40,743 nucleotides of DNA from Treponema sp. Lineage in GTDB: Bacteria > Spirochaetota > Spirochaetia > Treponematales > Treponemataceae. Both the position numbers and the translations under genes were made by a program. The stretch's first letter is position 1. Each line of letters opens with the position of its first letter. The notes below the pieces were generated by a model that was given only the letters and a program-made list of their open reading frames with translations, did no database searches and was not told the origin of the DNA. The stretch spans positions 1 to 40,743 of the forward strand of contig JAHAZJ010000141.1 of assembly GCA_018385315.1 (NCBI GenBank). Reading direction: 5' to 3'. Positions 15,906 to 25,917 of this stretch are shown here, piece by piece.

Positions 15906-16712
15906 ATGTTTGACGCAGTATTACAAAGAGCTCCATTATTTCTCTTAATTGCAATTAGAGTTTTTGCTTTTCTAATGACAGTTCCTATGTTTTCTATGCG
16001 AACTGTTCCAAGAACTGCAAAAATTGCCTTAGCAGGATATATGGCTTTTTTTGTAATGGGAACGGTAGAATTTCCATCTTATGTTCCTTATATTTCTGGG
16101 GATGGTGCTTTTTCTATATATTTTATTTTACTTGCCTTAGGCGAAGGTTTAATAGGTATTATTCTTGGTTTTTATGTAACAATAATTTTTTCTGCTTTTA
16201 GTACAGCTGGTCAATTTACTGCTTTTCAAATGGGATTTAGTGCTGCAAGTACCTATGATGCATTAGCTCAGGTTGAAAATCCCTTAATGGGACAATTTTT
16301 TAATTTTGTTGCTACATTGATTTTTTTACAAAGTAAATGGTTTCAGAAGTTGTTTTTGCAGGGACTTGTAACTAGTTTTCAGACTATTAATGCAATAAAT
16401 ATTGTGCAGAATACAGATGGATTTATAAAGTTCATGCTTTCAGGTCTTACAAAATTATTTGCTGACGCTCTTGTAATTAGTTTGCCCTTAATGGGTACAT
16501 TGCTTTTAATTTCTGTCTGCACTGGTTTATTATCTAAAGCTGCTCCTCAAATAAATCTTCTTTCAGAAGGGTTCCCAATTATGATTTTGGTATCCTTTTT
16601 TCTGATTGCAACAATATTACCATATATGTGTGATTTCTTTATTGGTTCTTTTGCGAAAGGTTTTGATATTCTGCAACAGTTATTTATTAATACAGGAGGA
16701 AGTATAAAATAA
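15906..16712 (+). CDS. fliR: Flagellar export gate protein FliR
   Basis: This encodes 268 residues with six hydrophobic segments. Landmarks are the N-terminal RVFAFLMTVPMFSMRTVPRT, the LGEGLIGIILGF segment and the GQFTAFQMGFSAASTYD loop. FliR completes the FliP5-FliQ4-FliR1 gate. The stop shares a base with the flhB start (TAATG). Its own ribosome site is weak. Confidence 0.95.
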   Translation: MFDAVLQRAPLFLLIAIRVFAFLMTVPMFSMRTVPRTAKIALAGYMAFFVMGTVEFPSYVPYISGDGAFSIYFILLALGEGLIGIILGFYVTIIFSAFSTAGQFTAFQMGFSAASTYDALAQVENPLMGQFFNFVATLIFLQSKWFQKLFLQGLVTSFQTINAINIVQNTDGFIKFMLSGLTKLFADALVISLPLMGTLLLISVCTGLLSKAAPQINLLSEGFPIMILVSFFLIATILPYMCDFFIGSFAKGFDILQQLFINTGGSIK

Positions 16713-17773
16713 TGGCTGCTGAAGATGAAGGAAGAACGGAGGAACCTTCCGAGTATAAACTTGAAAAGGCCCGTAAAGAAGGCCGTGTCCCAAAAAGCCC
16801 TGAAGTAAGTGCTGCTTTAGTTCTTATACTTTCAGTTGTTACATTGATTTTTCTTGGAAAGTGGATTTTTTACCAGTGTTTATCCTTATATCAATTCTAT
16901 TTTGAACGATGTGGACAATATGATTTACAGGAACCGGCATTAATTACATTTTTTCTTTCTACATTTTTAAAAATTGTTATTCCAATTGCTATAATTGCTG
17001 CAGCAGGCGGATTTTTTGGTAATATTGTTCAAACAAGAGGCATTGTATTTAGTTTAAAACCTATTTCTCCAAAATTTTCAAATATAGTTCCTAAATTTGG
17101 AGAATTTTTTAAAAAAACAATTTTTTCTGCAAAGGGGTTATTTAATATTGCAAAATCTTTGGGAAAAGTTGCTGTTATTGTAATTATTGCTTTCATTTTT
17201 ATTAAAGGTGATCTTTTTGAGTTATTGGAAATTATAAAAAATGGGCAGATTGTTGTTGCAATTGGTAGAATAGCAACAATGGCAGCTCAGATTCTTTTGT
17301 TAGTTGCCTTCATTTTTCTTGTAATAAGTATTCCTGATTTTTTTATTCAGCGTCATGAATTTAGAGAATCAATGAAAATGACAAAACAGGAAGTAAAGGA
17401 AGAATATAAAGAAATGGAAGGAGACCCTGAAGTTAAAGGTCGACTTAAGCAAATGCAACAACAATTATTATCACAAAATATTCCAAAAGCTGTATCTGAA
17501 TCAGATGTTGTTATTACCAACCCTACACATTTTGCGGTTGCATTAAAATATGATCGATTTGAATCAGATGCCCCAAAAGTTACTGCAAAAGGTGAGGATG
17601 AATTAGCTTTTACAATTAGACGAATTGCAAATGAAAATAATATTCCTATTGTGGAAGATAAACCAGTTGCACGTGGACTATATACAGAAACGGAAGTTGG
17701 TGATATAATACCAGAAACGTATTATAGAACTATTTCTATTATTTATTCACATTTGAAAAATTATTCTAAATAA
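16712..17773 (+). CDS. flhB: Flagellar export substrate-specificity switch FlhB
   Basis: This encodes 353 residues. The N-terminus EGRTEEPSEYKLEKARKEG is the FlhB signature, followed by four membrane helices and a cytoplasmic domain with the self-cleaving loop NPTH at residues 270-273 (VVITNPTHFAVALKY). FlhB switches export from rod/hook to filament proteins after autocleavage between Asn and Pro. A strong AGGAGGAAG site precedes it within fliR. The length and all landmarks are normal. Confidence 0.97.
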   Translation: MAAEDEGRTEEPSEYKLEKARKEGRVPKSPEVSAALVLILSVVTLIFLGKWIFYQCLSLYQFYFERCGQYDLQEPALITFFLSTFLKIVIPIAIIAAAGGFFGNIVQTRGIVFSLKPISPKFSNIVPKFGEFFKKTIFSAKGLFNIAKSLGKVAVIVIIAFIFIKGDLFELLEIIKNGQIVVAIGRIATMAAQILLLVAFIFLVISIPDFFIQRHEFRESMKMTKQEVKEEYKEMEGDPEVKGRLKQMQQQLLSQNIPKAVSESDVVITNPTHFAVALKYDRFESDAPKVTAKGEDELAFTIRRIANENNIPIVEDKPVARGLYTETEVGDIIPETYYRTISIIYSHLKNYSK

Positions 17774-17800
17774 ACTTTGTAGATTGCTGGGTGGGGACTA

Positions 17801-19909
17801 ATGGCAAACGAAAGTCGAGGGAAATTTCTAGATTTTATTTTAAATAACTATGTAGCAGTTACTCTAATTATTGTTATTGCTTTTATAGTTATCCCAATCC
17901 CTAAATTACTTATTGATTTACTCATGATTTTAAATCTTGCATTTGCTTTTGTTGTTTTGCTTGCTGTTATTTATACTCCAAGAGCATCTGATTTTCAAAC
18001 TTTCCCAAGAATTATTCTTTTTCAGACCATTTTAGGAATGGGAATTAATATTGCATCTACAAGACTTATTCTTTTCAATAGTGGTGCTGATGCAAATGCT
18101 CAGAGTGATATGGTTCAAGCTTTTGCTAATATTGTTGCAAAAAATAACCTGGTTGTTGGTTTTGTAATCTTTATTATTATTATGGTTTTCCAGGTTGCAG
18201 TTGTAACAAAAGGTGCTGGCCGTATTTCAGAAGTTGCTGCTCGTTTTAGTTTGGATTCTATGACTCAAAAATATTTTGATGTGGATAACCGATTGAATTC
18301 TGGAATTATTACAGATGAAGAAGCAAGAGATTTGAAAGATGCAATTCGTAGAGAAGTTGATTTCTATTCAAATATGGATGGTGCGTCTAAATTCGTTTCT
18401 GGAAATGTTAAAGCAGGTATTTTTGTTACTGTTGTAAACCTGCTTGGTGGAGTTATTTCGGGATCTGTTTATTTTGACCTTGATATAGGACAAGCTTTTA
18501 GCAGTTATGCCTCTCTTACAATTGGTGATGGTTTACTTTCACAAATGCCAGCATTAGTTATTTCAGTTGCTACAGGTTTACTTGTAACTGGTAATAAATC
18601 TGATGAAAGTTTACCAGAACAATTGGCAAAGGATTTTACTCGTTCAGGCTATATTTACGAAATTGTTGGAGCTGTTCTTGTATTAATTGGAATTGCACTT
18701 AAAGTCTGGCTTGTAATTCCAGTTGGTGCATTATTCATTTTTATTGGATTCAGAATGACTGGCTCTCAAGAAAAACAGGCTGTTGCTCAACAGGAAGAAG
18801 AAAAATCAAAAGAACAGCAACAGAATTCTCTTGCAAATCAGGATTCAGAAAAAATTGCTTTATTAGATTCTCTTTCTTTGGAATTGGGATTTGGCTTGAT
18901 TCCTCTTGTTAGAAAAGAAAAGGGGGCAGAATTGCTTGAACGTATTACCCGAATCAGAAATGAAGCAAAACTTGATATGGGATTTGTTATCCCAAAAATT
19001 CGAATTCAGGATAATATGACTCTGGATCCAAATGATTATAGTTTTAAAATTAAAGGAATTGAAGCTGGTCGTGCAAATATAAGACTTGGTTATTATATGT
19101 GTATGGATACTGGTTCAGTTATAAATCCATTGAAAGGTGAAAAAACAAAGGATCCTGCTTTTGGTATGGATGCAATTTGGATTCCTGAAGATCAAAGAGC
19201 AGAAGCTGAAGAAGCGGGTTACGTAGTTGTAGACCCACCAACAATTATTGCAACCCATATTACAGAAATTATTCGTTCTCATGCTGCAGAAATGCTTGGT
19301 CGTGAAGAAGTTGCATCTATCATCAATACTGTAAAAGAGAAAAATCCTGTTCTTGTTGATGAAGTTTTGAATACTGCTAAGTTAACTTATGGACAAATTG
19401 AAAAAGTTTTGCAAAATCTTTTGGAAGAAAATGTTTCTATCAGAAATATTATTACAATTTTGGAAACTCTTGCAAATTATGCCAATGTTTCAAAGAATCC
19501 TTGGGATTTAACAGAAAAAGTTCGTGAGGCATTAGGATTACAGATTTGTATGCAATATGCAGATCCTGATGATAAAAAACTTCGGGTTATTCCTGTTTCT
19601 CAGGATTATTCAGAAATGATTCAAAATCATGCTTATTATCCACAGGATGGTTCAAGACCACAAACTTTGCTGGATCCTGTAGACAGACGAAATTGGCTTA
19701 ATAGTGTAAGTGGTGCAATTGCCCGGGTAAAAGATAAGAATTTACAGCCAATTTTAATATGTCCTGCCCAAATTCGACCATTGGTAAAAGTTTCAATAGA
19801 TCGAGATATGCCTGGAATTATAGTTCTTTCTGATGCAGAAGTTAATGCGGCAGGAAGAAATGTTACTGTAGAGTTTATTGATCAGGTTTCTGAAAATGAG
19901 GGAGCGTAG
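17801..19909 (+). CDS. flhA: Flagellar export protein FlhA
   Basis: This encodes 702 residues. The N-terminal membrane half (about 1-330, around eight helices) contains the conserved FHIPEP loop VVTKGAGRISEVAARFSLDSM and NMDGASKFVSGN. A Gln/Glu-rich linker (about 326-350) leads to the cytoplasmic domain that binds export chaperones. FlhA is the nonameric ring of the export gate and is thought to couple ion flow to export. The ribosome site GGGTGGGGA is the GGTGG type that recurs in this operon. Confidence 0.97.
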   Translation: MANESRGKFLDFILNNYVAVTLIIVIAFIVIPIPKLLIDLLMILNLAFAFVVLLAVIYTPRASDFQTFPRIILFQTILGMGINIASTRLILFNSGADANAQSDMVQAFANIVAKNNLVVGFVIFIIIMVFQVAVVTKGAGRISEVAARFSLDSMTQKYFDVDNRLNSGIITDEEARDLKDAIRREVDFYSNMDGASKFVSGNVKAGIFVTVVNLLGGVISGSVYFDLDIGQAFSSYASLTIGDGLLSQMPALVISVATGLLVTGNKSDESLPEQLAKDFTRSGYIYEIVGAVLVLIGIALKVWLVIPVGALFIFIGFRMTGSQEKQAVAQQEEEKSKEQQQNSLANQDSEKIALLDSLSLELGFGLIPLVRKEKGAELLERITRIRNEAKLDMGFVIPKIRIQDNMTLDPNDYSFKIKGIEAGRANIRLGYYMCMDTGSVINPLKGEKTKDPAFGMDAIWIPEDQRAEAEEAGYVVVDPPTIIATHITEIIRSHAAEMLGREEVASIINTVKEKNPVLVDEVLNTAKLTYGQIEKVLQNLLEENVSIRNIITILETLANYANVSKNPWDLTEKVREALGLQICMQYADPDDKKLRVIPVSQDYSEMIQNHAYYPQDGSRPQTLLDPVDRRNWLNSVSGAIARVKDKNLQPILICPAQIRPLVKVSIDRDMPGIIVLSDAEVNAAGRNVTVEFIDQVSENEGA

Positions 19910-19912
19910 AAA

Positions 19913-21133
19913 ATGCCAATTGAAAATGCAATAAGAAAAAAGATTGAAGGCGCTACATTAAACGAGTGTAAAGAAAAATTATTTAAATTATATGGTACTG
20001 GTTATACAATTGTAGAAAAATTTGTTGATTTTCGTCCTTCAGGATTTTTGGGATTAAAACAGAAACCCGTTACTGTTGTTACCTATGTTTTAAATAATGA
20101 TACTACAGTCGAAACAGTATTCAAGAAAACACAAACTGAAAGTGAAAAGCTTGAAGAAAACAGAAAGGCAATTATAGAAAAGCAGAAAGATATTTTATTG
20201 AATGCCCAAATGAATAAAATGGCTTCTATGATGGAGCAATTAAATGAAAAAATAGATAATTTTTCCACACAACCTGCAGTTTCTTCAGATACTCATGAAA
20301 CTATTTCAAGAATAGAAGAATTGCTTTCCGAAAATGAATTTTCTTTTTCATATATAAAAATGATTACGGATAAGATTCGTTCTCAGTTTTCTCTTGAACA
20401 ATTAGATGATTTTAGACTAGTTGAACGTTATGTTGTTGATTGGATTGGTGAATCAATCGAAATCAAAAAAGATAAACATGTTCGTCCTCCTAAAGTTATT
20501 ATTATTGTTGGACCAACGGGGGTTGGAAAAACAACTACAATTGCAAAGCTTGCTGCAACTTCAATTCTTGATGCAAAGAATAATGGTATGAAGAAACCTG
20601 AGCTTTGTATTGTTACAATTGATACTATGCGTGTCGGTGCATTGGAGCAGCTTGCCAAATTTGGTGAAATTTTAGGCAAAAATGTTTTAAAAGCTGAAAC
20701 TGCTGAGGATGTGGCAGAGATTTATTCTGATTATAAAGAACATGTGGATTACATCTATATTGATACAAGTGGTTATAGTCCTAATGATTCAAATCATATT
20801 GGTGAAATGAAAAATATTCTTGATGTAAAAATGAATCCTGAAATTTTTCTTGCTGTAACTGCAAGTACAAAAGCTAGTGATTTACAGAATATATTCAGAA
20901 ATTTTGAGCCATTTGCCTATGAGTCTGTAATTATTACTAAGTTTGATGAATCTCAATGCTACGGAAATATAATTAGTGTACTTTGGGATAGACATAAGAG
21001 TATTTCTTACATCACTGATGGACAGGGTGTACCAAGAAATCTTAAAAAAGCAAATATTGTAGATATTTTAATAAATTTAAAAGGATTTGATATTGATAGA
21101 GTTCATATCGAAGACAAATTTGGAGAACAATAA
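19913..21133 (+). CDS. flhF: Flagellar SRP-like GTPase FlhF
   Basis: This encodes 406 residues. An N-terminal domain of about 60 residues carries a GFLGLKQKP motif. A Gln/Glu/Lys helical linker follows (about 70-140), then the NG domain with P-loop GPTGVGKTT (200-208), [23 protein letters not shown] and IITKFDES. FlhF positions and numbers flagella together with FlhG. The stop shares a base with the flhG start. Its ribosome site lies inside the end of flhA. Confidence 0.96.
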   Translation: MPIENAIRKKIEGATLNECKEKLFKLYGTGYTIVEKFVDFRPSGFLGLKQKPVTVVTYVLNNDTTVETVFKKTQTESEKLEENRKAIIEKQKDILLNAQMNKMASMMEQLNEKIDNFSTQPAVSSDTHETISRIEELLSENEFSFSYIKMITDKIRSQFSLEQLDDFRLVERYVVDWIGESIEIKKDKHVRPPKVIIIVGPTGVGKTTTIAKLAATSILDAKNNGMKKPELCIVTIDTMRVGALEQLAKFGEILGKNVLKAETAEDVAEIYSDYKEHVDYIYIDTSGYSPNDSNHIGEMKNILDVKMNPEIFLAVTASTKASDLQNIFRNFEPFAYESVIITKFDESQCYGNIISVLWDRHKSISYITDGQGVPRNLKKANIVDILINLKGFDIDRVHIEDKFGEQ

Positions 21134-22011
21134 TGGAAGAACAGGCAGAAGAATTGCGTAAGTTGATGAATGGAGATGAAGATAACTCTAAATCAACAAA
21201 AAAACATAATACAAGAATTATTGCTATTACCAGTGGTAAAGGTGGTGTTGGAAAAACAAACTTTGCTGTAAATATGGCTATTGCTTATGCTCAGCTTGGT
21301 AAAAAAGTTATTCTCATTGATGGTGACTTGGGAATGGCTAATGTAAATGTTCTTTTAAACATTGTTCCTACATATAACTTAATGCATGTTATTAATCAGA
21401 AAAAAACAATGAAAGAAATCATCATTGATACAGAATTTGGTATTAAGTTTATTGCAGGTGCAAATGGTTTTTCAAAAATTGCCAATCTTACTGTAGATGA
21501 ACTTGATGAATTCGGAAAGCAATTTGCTTCATTAGGAAATGCAGATATCATTATTATTGATACTGGTGCTGGTATTGCAAATAACGTATTACAATTTGTT
21601 GCAGCTGCAGACGAAGTTTTTGTTGTTACAACACCTGAACCAACAGCTATTACAGATGCCTATGGTATTATTAAGATTATTACAACTGAAATTGTTGGTC
21701 GGCAGGTTGATATAAAATTAATTGTAAACCGTGTTCACTCTGCGGATGAAGGAAAACGTATTTCTGAACGTATTATTAATATTGTTGGACAGTTCTTAAA
21801 CTATAAAGTTGAATATCTTGGTTTTGTATATGAAGATCCTGTTGTTCAGGCTTCTGTTATTCGCCAAAAACCTTTTATGATTGTAAATCCAACTTCTAAG
21901 CCTTCTGTATGTCTTAAACATATTGTTGGTAAAATTGAAAAAACTGAACCTGAATATAATGATGGAGTTTCAAATTTCTTGAAAAAATTTCTTAGTAAAA
22001 AATCAAAATAA
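21133..22011 (+). CDS. flhG: MinD-like ATPase FlhG (YlxH)
   Basis: This encodes 292 residues. The N-terminal region has the short Gln/Glu stretch thought to activate FlhF ([12 protein letters not shown]), then a deviant Walker A GKGGVGKT (35-42), the switch segment [14 protein letters not shown] and IIIDTGAGI. FlhG restrains flagellar number and stimulates FlhF GTPase activity. A Lys-rich C-terminus likely supports membrane contact. Confidence 0.95.
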   Translation: MEEQAEELRKLMNGDEDNSKSTKKHNTRIIAITSGKGGVGKTNFAVNMAIAYAQLGKKVILIDGDLGMANVNVLLNIVPTYNLMHVINQKKTMKEIIIDTEFGIKFIAGANGFSKIANLTVDELDEFGKQFASLGNADIIIIDTGAGIANNVLQFVAAADEVFVVTTPEPTAITDAYGIIKIITTEIVGRQVDIKLIVNRVHSADEGKRISERIINIVGQFLNYKVEYLGFVYEDPVVQASVIRQKPFMIVNPTSKPSVCLKHIVGKIEKTEPEYNDGVSNFLKKFLSKKSK

Positions 22012-22080
22012 AGCATAAAAAAAAGTGCTATGATTTTTTAAGTTTATAAGTTATAATAAACTATTATAGTGGGAGGTATA

Positions 22081-22824
22081 ATGAAGAACATAAAATTTGT
22101 TTCTTTTTCTGCTGGTGCAGGATTCATATTATCTCTTACTTTCGGTATTTTTTCAAAATCAGGTATATTAAAAGTTTTTCTTACTGCCTTGGTTTTTGCA
22201 TTAATTTTTGCTGTTCTTGGTTTTGGATTAACATTTGTTTATGAAAAATTTCTTTCATTAGATTCAAGTGAAATTGATTCAACTAAAAGTACAGAATCAA
22301 AAACAGTTTCATCTAGTGTAGGAAATAATGTTGATATTGTAATTGAGGATCAGGAATTAGAAAGGAGTGGCAGCAATAATAGATTTAATGTTGGTGAAAA
22401 CAGGTCAATGTTAAATACAAGCGATGTTGTTACTTCTAATAATTCTTCATCTGTTAATAGTAGTATTGCTGAGGACTCAAAATCAAACTTTGTTCCTGTC
22501 CGTAATCTTGAAACATTAACAAATATTTCTGGAACAGAAGCTGTTAAGCCATCAGCTGTAGCGAATAAGTCAGCAGAAATATCTGAATCTTCCTCTTCAA
22601 AAAATGATGATTTAGATGTATTGCCGGATTTTGGAAATTTGGGGATGCCTGCAACTCCAATGTCGAGTTTCAGTTCTTCTGCAAATGATTCAATTGATGA
22701 ATTCTCTGATACTGAAAGCTCATCTGTATATACAAGCAAAAGAAATGATGTAGATACAGATAAGTTTCAGAATACTGAGTTAATTGCAAAAGCAATAAGT
22801 ACAGTTTTATCGGATGAAAGTTAA
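22081..22824 (+). CDS. Membrane protein of unknown function between flhG and whiG
   Basis: This encodes 247 residues from the ATG at 22081, directly after GGGAGG; an earlier GTG is inside that site. Two membrane helices at the N-terminus (about 7-24 and 29-51) are followed by about 165 residues rich in Ser, Asp, Asn and Glu that look disordered, and by a short conserved-looking C-terminal helix, NTELIAKAISTVLSDES. I recall an unnamed gene at the same place in Treponema pallidum, but cannot compare the sequences here. A membrane tether with a flexible arm is the plain reading; a role in flagella is inferred only from position. Confidence 0.75.
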   Translation: MKNIKFVSFSAGAGFILSLTFGIFSKSGILKVFLTALVFALIFAVLGFGLTFVYEKFLSLDSSEIDSTKSTESKTVSSSVGNNVDIVIEDQELERSGSNNRFNVGENRSMLNTSDVVTSNNSSSVNSSIAEDSKSNFVPVRNLETLTNISGTEAVKPSAVANKSAEISESSSSKNDDLDVLPDFGNLGMPATPMSSFSSSANDSIDEFSDTESSSVYTSKRNDVDTDKFQNTELIAKAISTVLSDES

Positions 22825-22842
22825 TAAAAAAGGGTGATTGTT

Positions 22843-23625
22843 ATGCCGATTAATGATTTACAAGAAGAAGACGACCTTTGGGAAGAATTCAAGAAAACAA
22901 AATCTCCTTCAATAAGAGAAAAATTTATCAGACAATACATGCCTTTGGTTAAATATGTAGCTGGAAAAGTTGCAGTAGGGATGCCAAGTAATGTTGAATT
23001 TGATGACCTTGTAGGTTACGGTCAATTTGGATTATTAGACGCAATTAATAAATATGATACTTCAAAGAACGTTAAGTTTAAAACTTACGCTGTAACAAGA
23101 ATTCGTGGTGCTATTTTTGATGAACTTCGTCAAATAGACTGGGTTCCTCGTTCTGTAAGACAAAAATCCCGGGAAATTGAAGATGCAATTGCTTCTCTTG
23201 AATCAAGATTGGGAAGAACTGCTTCAAATGCAGAAATTGCCGAATCCTTAAATATGACAGAAGAAGATTACAATAGAACTGTAATGAAGGTTTCTGGCAC
23301 ATCTATTTTATCACTTAACGATGTTTGGTACGCTGGTGATGATAACGATAATATGTCTATTGGCAATAATATCGAAGCTCCATCAAGTTTAAATCCGGAT
23401 ATTATGGCAGAAAGAGAAGCTGTCAAAAAAGTAATTGCTGAAGCTATTAATGAATTACCAGAAAAAGAAAAAATGGTAATTGTTCTTTATTATCATGAAG
23501 ATTTAACTTTTAAAGAAATTGGTGAAGTTCTTGAAGTAAGTGAATCTCGTATTTCTCAGTTACATACAAAAGCAAATTTAAGACTACGGGCTAAGCTCAC
23601 AAATTTAAGAAAGGGTATCTTATAG
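22843..23625 (+). CDS. fliA: Flagellar sigma factor (FliA/WhiG family)
   Basis: This encodes 260 residues. The ATG at 22843 follows AGGGTGAT; an earlier GTG at 22834 overlaps it. Region 2 is clear (YMPLVKYVAGKVAVGMPSNVEFDDLVGYGQFGLLDA, shown here only as a landmark split), with the TYAVTRIRGAIFDELRQIDW motif typical of sigma-28. Region 3 (RTASNAEIAESLNM) and region 4 (LPEKEKMVIVLYYHEDL with an HTH ending SRISQLHTKA) follow. It directs RNA polymerase to late flagellar and chemotaxis genes. No anti-sigma FlgM is in the window. Confidence 0.96.
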   Translation: MPINDLQEEDDLWEEFKKTKSPSIREKFIRQYMPLVKYVAGKVAVGMPSNVEFDDLVGYGQFGLLDAINKYDTSKNVKFKTYAVTRIRGAIFDELRQIDWVPRSVRQKSREIEDAIASLESRLGRTASNAEIAESLNMTEEDYNRTVMKVSGTSILSLNDVWYAGDDNDNMSIGNNIEAPSSLNPDIMAEREAVKKVIAEAINELPEKEKMVIVLYYHEDLTFKEIGEVLEVSESRISQLHTKANLRLRAKLTNLRKGIL

Positions 23626-23631
23626 AAAAAT

Positions 23632-25599
23632 ATGGTAACACTAGACACTATTCGTGTTGAAATGAAAAAACGTCTCCAAATGGATAGTTTGCTTCATTGT
23701 GTTGAAGTACATGCAGATACTATTGATGAAGCTTTGGCAGATGCGGCGGTTCAGTTAGAAACTGTTGTAAATAATCTTCAATATGAAATTGTAGAAAAGG
23801 GTAGTGATGGTTTTCTTGGAATGGGAAAAAAGCCTTGGAAACTTAAAATATATCAGGATCCTGCTACAATTAAAAAAGATATCAAACTTGCATCAGAAGG
23901 TCTTATTTTTGATGATGAAGCTGAAGAGCAGAGTGTTGCAAAAAATCAAGATGGATTATTTTATGTACGTCATTTTGGTGGAGATATTGTTCTTAAAATT
24001 GTACTCCCAATTGGCAATGGATCACCTATAGATTTAAAAGATGTTATTGCAGAAATAAAAAGACCTGATACTTTGGAATTTGATGAAGGACTTGTAAAAA
24101 AATATCTTAAATCTGGAACTAATGGCGAATACAATATTGTTGGAAAGTATAAACATGTTCAGGCAGGGGATGTTTTAGTTTCTGTTGATACTACTAAAGA
24201 TGAGATGAAAGCTTCTATCATTGTTTCTCCTCCATCAATGAGTGGTGCCGAAGCTAGTAAAGAATTGATTGTCAGAGCATTAACTCAGCAAGGTGTTATT
24301 GAACAGTGTATTGATCATTATAAAATTGAAGAATTTGTTGATAATCCTGTTTATAATATTCCTTTTGAAGTTGCAACTGCCATTAAACCAGTTGATGGAA
24401 AAGACGCATATCTTTCTTATAATTTTGAAACTGATCCTAAAAAACTTAAGGCAAAAGTTTCAGATACAGGACAGATTAACTATAAGGAACTTAATCAGAT
24501 TCAGAATGTTATTGCAGGTCAGCCTTTAGCCCAGAAAATTAATGCTGAAAGAGGTAAGGGTGGAAAGACTATTTTTGGCCGCTATCTGGAAGCAAAAAAT
24601 GGAAAAGATGTCCAAATTCAGTTAGGACCAAATGTGCGTTTTGATAGAGATGGTGTCACAGTTATTGCCGAAATTGATGGTGAAGTAATGCTTGTTAATG
24701 GACGAATTACTGTAGAACCAGTTAAATATCTTGATGCTGTTAATGTTAAAACTGGTGATATTAAGTTTGTTGGTACAGTTATTATTAAAGGTTCTGTTGA
24801 AGAAGGCTACAAGGTTGAAGCAACAAATATTGAAGTTAATGGAATTGTTGATAAATCTCGTCTCGAAGCAACTGGAAATATTATTGTACGCCAGGGTGTT
24901 TTTGGTAAGGGCGAAGGTTACATCAAAGCAGGTAAATCACTGTGGGCCAAATTTATTAATGATACAACAGTAGAAGTAGAAGAAAATGTAATTGTAAATG
25001 ACAGTATCGTAAACTCTAACGTTACTGCAATGAAAAATATTGTTCTAAAAGGCAAAAAAGCACAGATTATTGGTGGCCATTTGCTTGCAACTGAAGAAAT
25101 TTGTGCAAGAAAAGTTGGTTCCCCAGGTGGTGGTACAGAAACAATTCTTGAAGTTGGCATTGATCCACGTGCTAAAAAACGCCTTGAAGTTTTACAGAAA
25201 AATCAGGCTGATTGTTCTAGAGATTATGAAAATATTGAACTTGATATTCAGACTTTGGAACAGCAGAAAAAATTAAGAAAGAAATTACCTCCAGATAAAG
25301 AAGAAAAACTTGCTACTCTTAAGGAGAAAATTAAGAGTCTTGCAGATGACTTAGTTCAGATTAATGAAGAAATTGAAAAAATTCAGGAACATTTACGTGA
25401 ACTAAAAGCTGTAGGAAAAGTTAAAGTTGAAGATGTTGTTTATTCTGGTGTAAAAATTTATGTTCGTGATGTTCTTGATGAAATCAAAATGGATTGTAAG
25501 GCTACTACATTCTATTACGATCGTAGTTTCTGTAAACGCGGACCTTACGAACCTCCTGCATTAGAAATGGAGGAACCAGATGGCTATACAGCCGATTGA
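23632..25599 (+). CDS. fapA: FapA (DUF342) flagellar-associated protein with Jag-N domain
   Basis: This encodes 655 residues. The N-terminal 60 residues fit the Jag-N fold (AL..A...L, then EKGSDGFLGMGKKPWKLK). The middle (about 90-520) is the DUF342/FapA region with beta-helix-like repeats in its second half (GTVIIKGSVEEGYKVEA, GNIIVRQGVFGKGEGYIKAG). A Lys/Glu coiled coil covers about 522-597, and the end has the CKRGPYEPP landmark. In Vibrio vulnificus FapA couples glucose signalling to flagellar polar placement; elsewhere the function is unclear. It follows the sigma factor by six bases and overlaps the next gene by 20. Confidence 0.88.
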   Translation: MVTLDTIRVEMKKRLQMDSLLHCVEVHADTIDEALADAAVQLETVVNNLQYEIVEKGSDGFLGMGKKPWKLKIYQDPATIKKDIKLASEGLIFDDEAEEQSVAKNQDGLFYVRHFGGDIVLKIVLPIGNGSPIDLKDVIAEIKRPDTLEFDEGLVKKYLKSGTNGEYNIVGKYKHVQAGDVLVSVDTTKDEMKASIIVSPPSMSGAEASKELIVRALTQQGVIEQCIDHYKIEEFVDNPVYNIPFEVATAIKPVDGKDAYLSYNFETDPKKLKAKVSDTGQINYKELNQIQNVIAGQPLAQKINAERGKGGKTIFGRYLEAKNGKDVQIQLGPNVRFDRDGVTVIAEIDGEVMLVNGRITVEPVKYLDAVNVKTGDIKFVGTVIIKGSVEEGYKVEATNIEVNGIVDKSRLEATGNIIVRQGVFGKGEGYIKAGKSLWAKFINDTTVEVEENVIVNDSIVNSNVTAMKNIVLKGKKAQIIGGHLLATEEICARKVGSPGGGTETILEVGIDPRAKKRLEVLQKNQADCSRDYENIELDIQTLEQQKKLRKKLPPDKEEKLATLKEKIKSLADDLVQINEEIEKIQEHLRELKAVGKVKVEDVVYSGVKIYVRDVLDEIKMDCKATTFYYDRSFCKRGPYEPPALEMEEPDGYTAD

Positions 25600-25915
25600 C
25601 CTGCAAAATATGTATTCCCAAATTCAGAATGTTGCTAGAAATGAAGCTGGAAATCAATTATCACAAGTTGCGTCCAGTATTCAACAGGTGACAAAAGCTG
25701 AAAAGAATTTGGAAAATTCTACAAAAGTTCAAAACACAAGTAATGATAACTCAAAGGCTGATATGATTAATTCAAATGGCAGGGGAAACAGTTCATCTGG
25801 TGGTTATAAACAAGGTAATTCTAAACATCATAATAATGATGATGAAAATGATTTACCTCCTCCAAAAGCTGCTCCTGCACCTTATATTGGTTCTATCATT
25901 GATATTACGAGGTAA
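25580..25915 (+). CDS. Small hypothetical protein in flagellar operon tail
   Basis: This encodes 111 residues. The ATG at 25580 lies 20 bases inside fapA and is preceded by a strong GGAGG site, which makes it convincing despite the overlap. The N-terminal half is helical (IDLQNMYSQIQNVARNE, then SQVASSIQQVTKAEKNLE); the middle is Asn/Ser/Gly/His-rich and disordered, and the C-terminus ends in a Pro-rich stretch and YIGSIIDITR. There is no signal peptide or membrane helix. I do not recognise it. Confidence 0.75.
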   Translation: MAIQPIDLQNMYSQIQNVARNEAGNQLSQVASSIQQVTKAEKNLENSTKVQNTSNDNSKADMINSNGRGNSSSGGYKQGNSKHHNNDDENDLPPPKAAPAPYIGSIIDITR

Positions 25916-25917
25916 AA

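Noticed and set aside
22017-22040. AGCA...TGCT hairpin and T-run after flhG as a terminator
   Set aside because: Only four base pairs around an A-rich loop; the operon continues with a well-placed gene.
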